A stretch of DNA of 64,000 nt from NCBI RefSeq assembly GCF_022568775.1, contig NZ_JAKZHW010000002.1, positions 385,501 to 449,500 of the forward strand. The letters are read 5' to 3'. Both the position numbers and the translations under genes were made by a program. This document shows positions 28,747-38,763 of this stretch, piece after piece (position 1 is the first letter of the stretch; every line of letters starts with the position of its first letter). The notes under the pieces were generated by a model. The model had not been told where the DNA came from and made no database searches. It worked only from the letters and a program-made list of their open reading frames with translations. The DNA is from Sphingomonas telluris (GTDB lineage Bacteria; Pseudomonadota; Alphaproteobacteria; Sphingomonadales; Sphingomonadaceae).

Positions 28747-29427
28747 ATGATGACCACCCTTTCCGTTTCGTCTTGCATCGATTCGAAGGTGGCCGAACGG
28801 GCCATGCTGAGCCATCCGTTCTACCAGGCGTGGACCGAGGGACGGCTGCCGATCGAGACCCTGCGCGACTATGCGCGCCAGTACTTCCACCATGTCGAGG
28901 CTTTCCCGCGCGCCGTTAGCGCCGTGCACAGCGCCTGCCCGGACCGCGACGGCCGCCGCATGCTCGCCGAGAACCTCGCCGAGGAAGAGGGTGTCGAGGT
29001 TGGCAAGCAGGATCATGCGACGCTGTGGATGATGTTCGCCTGCGGGCTGGGCGAGGATGAATCGGCCGTGCGCGGTCAGCAGCTCAATGCCGAGACGCAG
29101 GGCCTCATCGACACTTTCCGCAAGCTGTCGCGCCGTTCCTACGCTTCCGGCCTCGGCGCGCTCTATGCGTACGAGAGCCAGTTCCCGGGTGTCGCCAGCG
29201 CCAAGATCGAGGGTCTCATCGACCGCTACGGCATCGAGGACGAGCAGACGCTGCGGTTCTTCCGCGTGCACGAGGGCGCGGACGTCGAGCACAGCCGCGT
29301 CTGCCGCGAGCTTCTCGACCGCCTTCCCGAGTCGGAGCGCGAGGAAGCCGTCGCAGCGGGCGAAGAGCTGGCCGTCGCGCTGTGGAACTTCCTCAGCGGC
29401 GTTGAGCGGACCGCCACCGTCCACTGA
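28747..29427 (+). CDS. CADD-family protein, probable p-aminobenzoate-forming di-metal oxygenase
   Basis: 226 residues behind a perfect AGGAGG. The family (chlamydial CADD, TenA-like helical bundle) supplies the pABA precursor of folate by cleaving one of its own tyrosines. The likely metal ligands are present: Glu81 in the AEEEG stretch, His90 in QDHATLW, Glu143 in YAYESQ, His175, Asp179 and His182 in VHEGADVEHS. The candidate sacrificial Tyr26 (HPFYQAW) and a Lys153 (ASAKIEGL) are also present. Numbering equivalence to CADD is from memory. It probably acts in the cytoplasm. No pabAB or folate genes are adjacent. Confidence 0.85.
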   Translation: MMTTLSVSSCIDSKVAERAMLSHPFYQAWTEGRLPIETLRDYARQYFHHVEAFPRAVSAVHSACPDRDGRRMLAENLAEEEGVEVGKQDHATLWMMFACGLGEDESAVRGQQLNAETQGLIDTFRKLSRRSYASGLGALYAYESQFPGVASAKIEGLIDRYGIEDEQTLRFFRVHEGADVEHSRVCRELLDRLPESEREEAVAAGEELAVALWNFLSGVERTATVH

Positions 29428-29488
29428 TCGCCCGATTGACAAGGTGCTGAATTAGCGGCCCCTTTGCCGTGCTCGTTGGAGGTGCGGC

Positions 29489-30538
29489 ATGGGGGCACGC
29501 CTTGCTCTTGCATTTGCGCTGGCAGTCACTGCCGGACCGGGGGCCGCTGCGCCCAAGCCGCCCACGCGGTTGTTCACGGACGATGCGCCGATCCACATCG
29601 CGCTGAAGGGCGCCCTAGCGAGGATCGCGGCGACGCCCGCTCCCGCGCGCACGGCTTACCCGGCGACCCTCAGTCTGATCTCGCCAACTGCCGAGCAGCA
29701 CGCTGTCCAACTCTCGCCTCGCGGTCTTGCGCGTCGCACGAAGACGGTCTGCACCTTTCCGCCACTTCGCGTCGAGTTCACCGCCAAGCCCGCTGACACA
29801 TCGCTGTTCGAGCGTCAGCATCGCCTGAAGCTGACCACCTATTGCCGGGTTACGGCCGGACATCAGCAGCACGTGCTCCTCGAATATGCGGCCTACCGCC
29901 TCTACAACATCCTCAGCCCGATCAGCCTCCGCGCCCGCCTCGCGACGGTCGACTATGTCGATCAGGACGGGCGGGGCACGATCACGCGGACCGGCTTCTT
30001 CGCCGAGGATCCGGGCGACGCCGCCAAGCGAAACGGACTCTTCGAAGTGAAGATCATCGCGCGCGTTGCTCCCTCGGCGATCGATGCGACGGCTGAGGCT
30101 CGCGCGGCCATGTTCGAATATATGATCGGCAATCTCGACTGGTCGATGCGCGGTGTCCACGCGGGCGAGAGCTGCTGTCACAACTTCAAGCTGCTCGGCG
30201 CGACTGCCAATGCACAGTCCGGGCTGATCCCGGTGCCATACGACTTCGACTACTCGGGCCTGGTTAACGCGCCTTATGCCGTGCCGCCCGAGGGCATACC
30301 GGTCCCCTCGGTCCGCGTGCGTAGGTACCGTGGCTACTGCATCCACAATGCACAGGCGCTCGCTGTGGCCGCGGAGTTCCGGACGAAGCGCGGCGAACTG
30401 ATGGCCGTTCTCTCTACGACTCCGGGTCTCGATGAAGATCGCAGGCGGAAGGCGTCAGCCTATCTCGACGACTTCTTCAGCGACATTGCGACCGACGCGG
30501 ACGTCACCAAGCGCCTGCTCAAGACCTGCATCAACTAG
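29489..30538 (+). CDS. Secreted protein with CotH-like kinase features
   Basis: 349 residues behind GGAGG, with a signal peptide (MGARLALAFALAVTAGPGAAA). The basic RRTKTVCTFPPLRVEF segment precedes HRLKLTTYC; later FEYMIGNLDWSMRGVHAGESCCHNFKLLG and LIPVPYDFDYSGLVNAPYA resemble the N-D and metal-binding regions of CotH-type protein kinases (D..N..N and DFD). Similarity is by eye and partial. The neighbour DUF4956, convergent with it (8-nt overlap at the 3' ends), is a known partner of CotH/VTC genes, which supports the call. Target unknown. Confidence 0.6.
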   Translation: MGARLALAFALAVTAGPGAAAPKPPTRLFTDDAPIHIALKGALARIAATPAPARTAYPATLSLISPTAEQHAVQLSPRGLARRTKTVCTFPPLRVEFTAKPADTSLFERQHRLKLTTYCRVTAGHQQHVLLEYAAYRLYNILSPISLRARLATVDYVDQDGRGTITRTGFFAEDPGDAAKRNGLFEVKIIARVAPSAIDATAEARAAMFEYMIGNLDWSMRGVHAGESCCHNFKLLGATANAQSGLIPVPYDFDYSGLVNAPYAVPPEGIPVPSVRVRRYRGYCIHNAQALAVAAEFRTKRGELMAVLSTTPGLDEDRRRKASAYLDDFFSDIATDADVTKRLLKTCIN

Positions 30539-31232
30539 GGTCGACGGCTTCCTTGTCGACCGTCTTTCTCTCAGTCGCTTCCTTAGCTTCGGCTGCCGCC
30601 TCTTCAGGATCGCAGTCGATCATGTAGCGCTTCTTGAGGCCTCGCCGGTCGCCATAGTCCGTCACCCAAAGGCCGAGGAAGACGTAGTTGAAGGCGACGG
30701 TCATCACGATGGCCAGCTCCAGCGCGCCAATCCCCGCCGACAAGCCGATGCCGACGGACAGCAGGATGAACAGCGCGTCGCCCGAACTCTTCAACGAATT
30801 GCGAAACCGGACGGCCGCTGCGATCCCGGCGATTGAGAAGGCCAGCGCGAGGGAGTTCTGAACGATGATGATGATGCTGGTGACGACGATCGGCAGGATC
30901 ACGATCGTGTCGACCAGCGACTGATCGTAATCCTCGGGATTGCGGATCGCGATGTAGACCCAGCTGACCGGCAGCGCCGTCAGCAGCGCGCCGAGGATGG
31001 TGATCACCAGCCAGTAGACGGTCCCGCGCAGTCCGCTAGAGGGGGTCGCCAGCGGTGCGAAAACCTCGTCGACAGCCGGACGGGTCTTGGCCATCAAGGC
31101 CTCCACCCCGCCGAACGGCATGTAGTCGCGAAGGTTCGGAAAGAGCTGAAGCGCGATCAGCACGATAATCGTGACCGCCAGATAATAAGCGGTAAGCTTC
31201 GCGAAGAGTCGAAGCGCCAGCACGACCGGCAT
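30531..31232 (-). CDS. DUF4956 integral membrane protein
   Basis: 233 residues, inner membrane. Hydrophobic helices: LTAYYLAVTIIVLIALQL near the N-terminus, VYWLVITILGALLTALPVSW, IVILPIVVTSIIIIVQNSLA and a later ALFILLSVGIGLSAGIGALE. The AAAVRFRNSLKSSGDALFI segment, with its conserved RFR, marks DUF4956. It ends with an acidic/basic cytoplasmic tail (EEAAAEAKEATERK). DUF4956 genes often sit beside CotH-like and polyphosphate polymerase (VTC) genes; no VTC gene is seen here. Confidence 0.8.
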   Translation of the reverse strand: MPVVLALRLFAKLTAYYLAVTIIVLIALQLFPNLRDYMPFGGVEALMAKTRPAVDEVFAPLATPSSGLRGTVYWLVITILGALLTALPVSWVYIAIRNPEDYDQSLVDTIVILPIVVTSIIIIVQNSLALAFSIAGIAAAVRFRNSLKSSGDALFILLSVGIGLSAGIGALELAIVMTVAFNYVFLGLWVTDYGDRRGLKKRYMIDCDPEEAAAEAKEATERKTVDKEAVDPS

Positions 31233-31268
31233 CCTGACACAAAAGCCGCGATCCGCAACGGCTGTATG

Positions 31269-31303
31269 AAAAAGCGCAGCCGCCTCGAAGGAAACGGCTG
31301 CGC
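31269..31303 (-). terminator. Rho-independent terminator on the minus strand
   Basis: A perfect 9-bp stem (GCGCAGCCG at 31274-31282 with CGGCTGCGC at 31295-31303) runs into TTTTT on the minus strand. It lies between the 19-codon ORF at 31359-31418 and DUF4956, so it should end the former's transcript. A second 7-bp perfect hairpin (31329-31346) precedes it. Confidence 0.75.
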
Positions 31304-31358
31304 CTGGTCACTTGGAAATCCTAATTTACGCGCGATCAATCGCGCGACGTGCGCGCAC

Positions 31359-31418
31359 TCAGAACAGGATGATCAGCAAAATGATCAACAGGATGAGGCC
31401 GCCAATGCCGATGTACAT
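31359..31418 (-). CDS. 19-residue hydrophobic membrane peptide
   Basis: The ORF reads MYIGIGGLILLIILLIILF and stops with TGA. The ATG at 31418 has GGAG 7 nt upstream. The sequence is a single, almost entirely aliphatic transmembrane helix. Two hairpins and a terminator follow, so a dedicated short transcript is plausible. It is reminiscent of tiny conserved membrane proteins in alphaproteobacteria, but no database check was possible. A hydrophobic toxin-like peptide is an alternative (speculative). Confidence 0.5.
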   Translation of the reverse strand: MYIGIGGLILLIILLIILF

Positions 31419-31496
31419 AGTTTCGCTCCCATCTTGCTTGGCTTCGTGACTGTAACGAACTGCCTGGGAGCCGGGTTCCGGCGGATCGGCGCGCTG

Positions 31497-32195
31497 TCAG
31501 CACCCCGTGACGGATGCTGAGCCCTGAGCGGTCACCGTGCAGGAGGGGCCTCCGGCAACGTCGATGGTGGCGGTGCCGCGCGCATCGACCTTCAGCGTGC
31601 CGCCGACGTTGGCCTTGATCTGTGACGGGCCCTCGGCGCCGATCGAGGCGTCCTTCACCTGGAGGTTCGTCGCGTCGAGCGAGGAGACGCCCCGGATGAT
31701 GGCGGTCAGCTTGGCGGCCCGGCCGGCGAGCGTTGCGCTGCCCGTTCCGCTGATTCCGACCTTTAGCTGGTCGACGTCGGCATTGCCGATGGCCACCGAG
31801 CCTGCGCCCTGCAGGTCCACGCCGAACGAGAGGCCGCGCACACGATCAATCTGGAGCGTGCCTGCGCCATTGAGCCAGACCTGCGACAGGTCATGCGTGC
31901 CGACGATGATCTCCGCGGGACCGACGCTCTGACCAGGGTAGCCACCCCAGCTCGACGCACTGGAACGCACGACGAGCGTGCTGCCTTGCACGTCGACCGA
32001 GACGCGATCGAGCGCTGCCGAGGAGCCCGATGCCTTGGCGAATGGCGCGACGCCTGTCCTCAGCGTAACCTTGAATGGCCCGTCGACGCGGATGCGCTCG
32101 AACGAGGTGACGGAGAAATTGCGCTCGGTCGCCAGTGCCGGCGAGCCGGCCAGCGCGGCGGCGGAAAATGCGAGGAGGGCGGCGATGGTCTTCAT
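31497..32195 (-). CDS. Exported GIN-domain (DUF2807) protein
   Basis: 232 residues. Signal peptide MKTIAALLAFSAAALAGSPALA. The body is a right-handed beta-helix-like GIN domain with short strands and repeated glycines: ERIRVDGPFKVTLRTG, VWLNGAGTLQIDRV, VDLQGAGSVAIGNA, VGISGTGSATLAGRA. The chain ends in a Cys pair (GGPSC near VTGC). GIN-domain proteins are periplasmic or surface-located with an ill-defined role, often linked to envelope stress. The next gene on the same strand is a paralogue with a lipobox. Confidence 0.8.
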   Translation of the reverse strand: MKTIAALLAFSAAALAGSPALATERNFSVTSFERIRVDGPFKVTLRTGVAPFAKASGSSAALDRVSVDVQGSTLVVRSSASSWGGYPGQSVGPAEIIVGTHDLSQVWLNGAGTLQIDRVRGLSFGVDLQGAGSVAIGNADVDQLKVGISGTGSATLAGRAAKLTAIIRGVSSLDATNLQVKDASIGAEGPSQIKANVGGTLKVDARGTATIDVAGGPSCTVTAQGSASVTGC

Positions 32196-32230
32196 GCCGC
32201 TCTTCTCACCCGAACAGGGTTAATATGTCA

Positions 32231-32953
32231 CTAGGAGCAGCTAACGTTCCCGGCTCCTGCCTTGGACACCGAGCACTTCGCTCCGCCGGTCAGCCGAACG
32301 TCGCCGGCACCCATGATGCTGACGCTCGCGGTCTTCGAAGCATGGCCGTCGACGTCGCCGGAGCCGGCGATCGAAACGGCCGCCGTTTCCGCCTGAACGC
32401 CTTTCGCGTCGATCCCGCCTGACCCGGCGATATCATAGGAAGCTTGCTGGGCTCGACCGCCCATCAAATGGGCATTGCCTGCGCCGGCGATGCTGACTTT
32501 CAGACTTTGAACCTCAACATGCTCGACGCGCAAATCACCGGCGCCGGCGACCGCACCGTCAAAGCTGTTCCCGGCGACGCGATCAATGTGGATATTGCCC
32601 GCCCCGGCAAGCTCGGCCGCGCGAAGCGTCGGCACGGTGACTGTCAACTCGACCTTGCCGCGGGAGCCATGGCCCCAATTGAAGTGCTTGTCCTTGGGGT
32701 GGATGAGCAAGCGCCCGTCCTTCACTTCGACGATCAACCGGTCGAGGACATTCTGCCCGCCCTTCGCGTGAACGCTCGGCGCGCTTCCCGTTCGGATATT
32801 GGCGTCGTAGGCCCCCGCCAGCTCGACCCGGTCAAAGTCGCCGACCTTGTAATCGCGCTCGGTCGTGGGGCCCGCGTCCGCGCTGCGTGCTTCGGTGCAG
32901 CCGACGACGCTCACTGCCGCTGCTGCCAATCCCACCATGATCGCCTTGCGCAT
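32231..32953 (-). CDS. GIN-domain (DUF2807) lipoprotein
   Basis: 240 residues from the ATG at 32953, preceded by GGGAGG 5 nt upstream; the frame to 32989 only adds a leader. Lipobox VVGC at residues 16-19 gives a lipidated Cys19. It has the same beta-helical repeats as its neighbour: DRVELAGAYDANIRTG, AELAGAGNIHIDRV, VAGAGDLRVEHV, IAGAGNAHLMGG, IMGAGDVRLTGG. It lies upstream of the secreted paralogue with a 35-nt gap, so the two are probably co-transcribed. Their paralogy suggests a duplication with different anchoring. Confidence 0.8.
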   Translation of the reverse strand: MRKAIMVGLAAAAVSVVGCTEARSADAGPTTERDYKVGDFDRVELAGAYDANIRTGSAPSVHAKGGQNVLDRLIVEVKDGRLLIHPKDKHFNWGHGSRGKVELTVTVPTLRAAELAGAGNIHIDRVAGNSFDGAVAGAGDLRVEHVEVQSLKVSIAGAGNAHLMGGRAQQASYDIAGSGGIDAKGVQAETAAVSIAGSGDVDGHASKTASVSIMGAGDVRLTGGAKCSVSKAGAGNVSCS

Positions 32954-33030
32954 CAACGCCTCCCTATCTGTGTTATACAAGCAATACACCTAGGTTGCTG
33001 GCCCGTGCAAGGCGGAAAAGCAATGTGCAC

Positions 33031-33064
33031 AAAGAAAAAGGGCGCACCCGGATGGGCACGCCCT
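33031..33064 (-). terminator. Terminator of carD
   Basis: On the minus strand AGGGCGTGCCC pairs with GGGTGCGCCCT (two G-T wobbles) around an ATCC loop, followed by TTTTTCTTT. Confidence 0.8.
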
Positions 33065-33088
33065 TGATCTGTTCAGAAGCCAGACGCC

Positions 33089-33628
33089 TTAGGCGTTCGC
33101 AGCTTCCTTCGGCTTGTGGTGGATCACCGCAGCCTTGTTGAGGATGTCGAGGATCTTCGCCAGGGCAGCCTTCTCGTCGGTCTGCTCCATGGCGCCGAGC
33201 TCACGCGCCAGGCGCGAGGACGCGGCTTCGAAGATCTGACGCTCGGAATAGCTCTGCTCCGGAGCGTCGTCCGGGCGGAACAGGTCGCGAGTCACTTCCG
33301 CGATCGAGGTCAGGTCGCCCGAATTGATCTTCGCCTCATATTCCTGGGCGCGACGCGACCACATGGTGCGCTTCACCTTGGGCTTGCCCTTCAGGGTCTC
33401 GAGCGCGTCCTTCATGGTCTTGTCGCTCGACAGCTTGCGCATGCCGACCGAGTCCGCCTTGAGGACGGGGACCCGCAGGGTCATCTTCTCTTTTTCGAAA
33501 CGGAGCACGTAGAGGTCGAGGCGGGTGCCAGCGATTTCAGTGCTCTGGAGTTCAACCACGCGGCCAACACCGTGCTTGGGGTACACCACATAATCGCCAA
33601 CGTCGAAGCTAAGCGCCTTGGCAGCCAT
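33089..33628 (-). CDS. carD: CarD-family RNA polymerase-binding regulator
   Basis: 179 residues from the ATG at 33628 (MAAKALSF) with AAGGA upstream. The N-terminal RNAP-interaction Tudor-like domain is FDVGDYVVYPKHGVGRVVEL with YVLRFEKEKMTLRVPV. The C-terminal helical DNA-binding part starts about RTMWSRRAQEYEAKINSGDL, with IYxAASSRLARELGA-like helices (IFEAASSRLARELGA). It stabilises the open promoter complex, notably at rRNA and stress genes. The 33629-33848 leader is unusually AT-rich and contains TATAAAA on the minus strand, a likely -10 region. Confidence 0.93.
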   Translation of the reverse strand: MAAKALSFDVGDYVVYPKHGVGRVVELQSTEIAGTRLDLYVLRFEKEKMTLRVPVLKADSVGMRKLSSDKTMKDALETLKGKPKVKRTMWSRRAQEYEAKINSGDLTSIAEVTRDLFRPDDAPEQSYSERQIFEAASSRLARELGAMEQTDEKAALAKILDILNKAAVIHHKPKEAANA

Positions 33629-33848
33629 TGCTATCCTTTCCGTTGAGGCAGAAAGAGCCGACACGCATTCTCGCATCGTCCCCCAAAACGACCCGTGGTC
33701 GCGGCTCTTTGCCTTGTTCCGGTCCTGCTAAAAAAATCGGCCACCACTGTTAGCGGTAACCTCTGTGACAATTTTATATCACAACTGATCTCTAAAAACC
33801 AGACCGAGTCGATTCTATCCCCAGTATCATCCCCAGCTAATTGCTGTT

Positions 33849-34928
33849 TCAGATGGCGAGCCCCAGTTGACGGGCGGGCTCGGCCCCGTCCTCCGTAAGA
33901 TTATGTAGTCCGAGGCCCAGCAGCCGGATGCCCTTCGGGACAGGATGAAGCGCCGCCAGAAGCTGCTGACCCGCAGCCTCAAACGCAGACCGGTCGAGGG
34001 GGGTTCCAAAGCTGCGCGAACGTGTGATCATCTCGAAATCGGCGAATTTGACCTTGAGCGTCACAGTCCTGCCGGCGACTCCTGCTCGCTCGATCCGGTC
34101 CCAGGCATAACCCGCGATGCGGGCCAGCTGGGTTGCGAGCTCATCGGGCTCGCGAAGATCGGTGTCGAAGGTTCGCTCCGCGCTGACAGACTTGTACGGC
34201 CGGTCCGAGCAGACCTCGCGATCGTCGATCCCCCGGCAGATCCGCCAATACCAGCGTCCGGAACTCCCGAATCGGGTCTCAAGCTCGGCCAGGCTGCGCT
34301 CCTGCAAGTCCGCGCCTGTATGAATGCCGAGGCTCTCGAGCTTGCGCGCAGTTACCGGTCCGATGCCGTGAAATCGTGAGACGGGGAGCGCGGCGATATA
34401 GGCGTACGCGCGGTCCGGCGTGATGACGCACAGGCCATCGGGCTTGTTCTGGTCGGAGGCGAGCTTGGCGACGAACTTGCAGTAGGACACGCCGGCCGAA
34501 GCGGTGAGCCCGGTTTCGTCGCGGATGCGCCTCCGGATCTCCTCGGCCGTCGCCCGGGCCGTTCCCAGACCCGCTCGATCCGACGTTACGTCCAGATAAG
34601 CTTCGTCGAGGCTCAGCGGTTCGATCAGGTCGGTATAGTCGGCGAAGATCGCCCGGATTTGCTGCGACACCGCGCGATAGACGTCGAAGCGCGGCTTCAC
34701 GAAAATGATGTCGGCGCACCGGCGCTTCGCGGTGACCGAGGGCATGGCCGAGCGGACGCCGAACTTGCGAGCCTCGTAGCTCGCAGCCGCGACGACTCCG
34801 CGATGACCACCCCCAACCGCAACCGGCTTGCCCTTCAGCTCCGGCGCATCGCGCTGCTCCACGGACGCATAGAAGGCGTCCATGTCGATGTGGATGATCT
34901 TGCGTACGGGCTTGTCGGACTCGGACAC
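33849..34928 (-). CDS. dinB: DNA polymerase IV (Y family)
   Basis: 359 residues. Catalytic palm: IIHIDMDAFYASVEQRD with the first carboxylates, and EPLSLDEAYLDVT with the second pair. Fingers and thumb follow, and the little-finger domain reads YKSVSAERTFDTDLR. It performs error-prone translesion synthesis without proofreading. The C-terminus ends at LGLAI with no evident clamp-binding QLxLF; PARQLGLAI may serve as a weak one. No classical alphaproteobacterial LexA box was seen before the ATG. It is divergent from sucC. Confidence 0.95.
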   Translation of the reverse strand: MSESDKPVRKIIHIDMDAFYASVEQRDAPELKGKPVAVGGGHRGVVAAASYEARKFGVRSAMPSVTAKRRCADIIFVKPRFDVYRAVSQQIRAIFADYTDLIEPLSLDEAYLDVTSDRAGLGTARATAEEIRRRIRDETGLTASAGVSYCKFVAKLASDQNKPDGLCVITPDRAYAYIAALPVSRFHGIGPVTARKLESLGIHTGADLQERSLAELETRFGSSGRWYWRICRGIDDREVCSDRPYKSVSAERTFDTDLREPDELATQLARIAGYAWDRIERAGVAGRTVTLKVKFADFEMITRSRSFGTPLDRSAFEAAGQQLLAALHPVPKGIRLLGLGLHNLTEDGAEPARQLGLAI

Positions 34929-35092
34929 GGTCCCAAGTGTCTGTCCTACAGCACTTGCCTGAGTCTAGCGTTGGATGCGGGTCTCGTGCGCCGGGCAATC
35001 TAAAGTCGCTGCAAAGGCGCCGCTCTCCGTGACTTTTGTGACTTTATGCCTGCCTTCCATTCTGCAGCCCATGTGCTTAAGGGCAGCCCGCG

Positions 35093-36298
<1,206 letters not shown>

Positions 36299-36317
36299 CC
36301 ATTCTGGGAGCAACGCA

Positions 36318-37067
36318 ATGAAGGTGCTGGTCGCCGTAAAGCGGGTGATCGACTATAACGTGAAGCCGCGCGTCAAGATGGACGGGACGGGCGTCGATCT
36401 CACCAACGTGAAGATGAGCATGAACCCTTTCGACGAAATCGCCGTCGAAGAGGCAATCCGCCTGAAGGAAAAGGGCGTCGCGACGGAGATCGTCGCCGTG
36501 TCCATCGGCCCGGCCAAGGCGCAGGAGACGCTGCGCACCGCACTGGCCATGGGCGCCGACCGCGCGATCCACGTGACGACCGATGAGGAAGTCGAGCCGC
36601 TCGGCGTCGCCAAGCTCCTCGCGAAGATCGCCGGCGAGGAACAGCCGCAGCTGGTCATCCTCGGCAAGCAGGCGATCGACGACGACAACAATGCGACGGG
36701 CCAGATGCTCGCCGCGCTCCTTGGCTGGCCGCAGGGCACTTTCGCGTCGAAGGTCGATCCGTCTGGCGGCGAAGTCAGCGTGACTCGCGAGGTCGACGGC
36801 GGTCTCGAGACCGACAAGCTGAAGCTTCCGGCGGTGATCACCACGGACCTTCGCCTGAACGAGCCGCGCTATGCTTCGCTGCCAAACATCATGAAGGCGA
36901 AGTCGAAGCCGCTGGCGACCAAGACTCCGGAAGAGCTCGGCGTCGACATCGCGCGTCGCCTCGAAGTGCTGAAGGTTACGGAGCCCGCCAAGCGGCAGGC
37001 CGGCGACAAGGTCGGCTCGGTCAATGAGCTCATTGGAAAGCTGAAGACGCTGGGGGTGGTGCAGTGA
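36318..37067 (+). CDS. etfB: Electron transfer flavoprotein beta subunit
   Basis: 249 residues, start at 36318 with GGGAG upstream. N-terminal [20 protein letters not shown] and the FAD/AMP-binding [20 protein letters not shown] motif, with the ETF-beta signature [19 protein letters not shown]. It carries electrons from acyl-CoA dehydrogenases to the quinone pool through ETF-QO. It is translationally coupled to etfA (GTGA overlap). Confidence 0.95.
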   Translation: MKVLVAVKRVIDYNVKPRVKMDGTGVDLTNVKMSMNPFDEIAVEEAIRLKEKGVATEIVAVSIGPAKAQETLRTALAMGADRAIHVTTDEEVEPLGVAKLLAKIAGEEQPQLVILGKQAIDDDNNATGQMLAALLGWPQGTFASKVDPSGGEVSVTREVDGGLETDKLKLPAVITTDLRLNEPRYASLPNIMKAKSKPLATKTPEELGVDIARRLEVLKVTEPAKRQAGDKVGSVNELIGKLKTLGVVQ

Positions 37068-37993
37068 AGACTCTCGTCTACGTCGAGCATGAGGGCGGCC
37101 AGATCAAGGACGCCACCCTCGCCGCGGTGACCGCCGCATCGAGGCTGGGCGAAGTCCACGCGCTCGTGGCCGGCAGCAATGTCGGCGCGGTCGCGGACGC
37201 AGCCACCAAGATTGCGGGCGTGGGCAAGGTCCACGTCGCCGATGGCGCGCACCTCGATCACGGCCTCGCCGAGAATGTCGCGCCGGTCGCGGCCAAGCTG
37301 ATGGAGACGCACGACGCGTTCGTCGCTCCGGCCACGACCACGGGCAAGAACCTCGCTCCGCGCGTCGCTGCGTTGCTCGACGTGATGCAGATTTCCGAGA
37401 TTCTGTCGGTCGAGGACGAGAACACGTTCACCCGCCCGATCTACGCCGGCAACGCCATTGCCACCGTTCGGTCGAGCGATGCCAAGAAGGTCATCACGAT
37501 CCGCGGCACGGCCTTCGCCAAGGCTGAGCGCGAGGGCGGCAGCGGTTCGGTCGAACAGGTCGACGCGGGCAGCGATGCGGGCAACAGCAGCTTCGTCGGC
37601 CTCGAAGAATCGAAGAGCGATCGGCCGGAGCTAACCAGCGCCAAGATCATCGTCTCCGGCGGCCGCGCGTTCGGGTCCTCGGAGCAGTTCCACTCCCTAC
37701 TCGATCCGCTCGCCGACAAGCTCGGCGCCGGCGTCGGCGCGAGCCGCGCCGCGGTCGATGCGGGCTATGCCCCGAACGACTATCAGGTCGGGCAGACCGG
37801 CAAGATCGTCGCTCCCGACGTCTATATCGCGATCGGCATTTCCGGCGCGATCCAGCACCTCGCCGGCATGAAGGACTCGAAGATCATCGTCGCGATCAAC
37901 AAGGATGAGGAGGCCCCGATCTTCCAGGTCGCAGACATCGGCCTGGTCGGCGACCTCTTCAAGATCGTCCCGGAGCTGACCGAGAAGCTCTGA
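37064..37993 (+). CDS. etfA: Electron transfer flavoprotein alpha subunit
   Basis: 309 residues, GTG start overlapping the etfB stop by 4 nt. FAD-binding C-terminal region: [40 protein letters not shown] and [18 protein letters not shown], the ETF-alpha signature. N-terminal domain [20 protein letters not shown]. Complete; partner of EtfB. It ends 7 nt before the next gene's start. Confidence 0.95.
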   Translation: MKTLVYVEHEGGQIKDATLAAVTAASRLGEVHALVAGSNVGAVADAATKIAGVGKVHVADGAHLDHGLAENVAPVAAKLMETHDAFVAPATTTGKNLAPRVAALLDVMQISEILSVEDENTFTRPIYAGNAIATVRSSDAKKVITIRGTAFAKAEREGGSGSVEQVDAGSDAGNSSFVGLEESKSDRPELTSAKIIVSGGRAFGSSEQFHSLLDPLADKLGAGVGASRAAVDAGYAPNDYQVGQTGKIVAPDVYIAIGISGAIQHLAGMKDSKIIVAINKDEEAPIFQVADIGLVGDLFKIVPELTEKL

Positions 37994-38000
37994 ACCCAAG

Positions 38001-38708
38001 GTGCCCGCTCGTCCGCGTCGCCGGCTGAGCCGCCGCTGGTCGAAGGTCTCGAAGCGCTTCGGGATCGCAGGGCTCGCATTCGGTGCTTGGGGACTGTTCT
38101 ACCCTCGGCCGCTTCCGCTCGTCGTCCCGCTGCTGGCGATTACGCCGGTCATCGCGGTGATGGCGTCACTGGCGTCGAACCGGGAACTCGATCCTTTCGA
38201 CGAGCCGGAGCGGGCATTTGGGCTGGCAACGTTTTGTCTGCTTCCCCCGATCTCGCTGAGCCTCGTCGACCTGCGGTTCTTCCCCTTACTCGAAGGCTGG
38301 CGCCTCTTGGGTTTTGGCGCCGTGTCGGGAGTGATCATCGGACTGCTCTATCTGAAGGTTCGCCCCGCCACGTTTATCGAAACCCGTACATCCATTTGGC
38401 AGCAGATTGCGGGATGGCTCGGCGCGATCGTTTACGGCTGGATACTGGTCGTCGCGGCCAATGGCCTCGGACCGCAGGGCGCGCGTGCCGTGTACAAAGT
38501 GCCGATCCTCAAGATGCGCGTCGAATCCGGCAAGAACACGAGCTAATACCTGACCCTGCCGCCGTTCGGACCCGTCCGGGAAATGGACGAATGGAGCGTG
38601 GCCGGCGAGTTCTATCGTCGGCAACAAGTCGGCGGGAGCGTCTGCATTTCGATCTACCCCGGAGCCCTGGGCGAACCCTGGTATGAGCCGCACCGCTGCG
38701 CCGTTTAA
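38001..38708 (+). pseudogene. Integral membrane protein gene with in-frame stop
   Basis: The first part (38001-38546, GTG start, 181 residues) encodes three to four hydrophobic helices, including [19 protein letters not shown] and WLGAIVYGWILVVAAN. It ends at TAA (38544-38546), but the same frame continues for 53 codons with good-looking protein: YLTLPPFGPVREMDEWSV, then EFYRRQQVGGSVCISIYPG and a natural stop at 38706. The join reads NTS-stop-YLTLPP, so one nonsense change seems to have split a gene of about 235 codons. Readthrough, a sequencing error or a true pseudogene are the options. No family was recognised. Confidence 0.6.
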
Positions 38709-38763
38709 GACCCATTCAGCTGTAAGTCCTTTCGCAACCTCGCTCCGGTAATGCTCCGGAACG

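Noticed and set aside
33695..33848. AT-rich stretch between carD and dinB considered as an RNA gene or replication origin
   Set aside because: No DnaA boxes, tmRNA/SRP RNA landmarks or stable stems; it is more simply the promoter and leader of carD.
38509..38715. Minus-strand ORF covering the interrupted membrane gene
   Set aside because: The Arg-rich translation is typical of an antisense shadow, while the plus frame across the stop looks like real protein.
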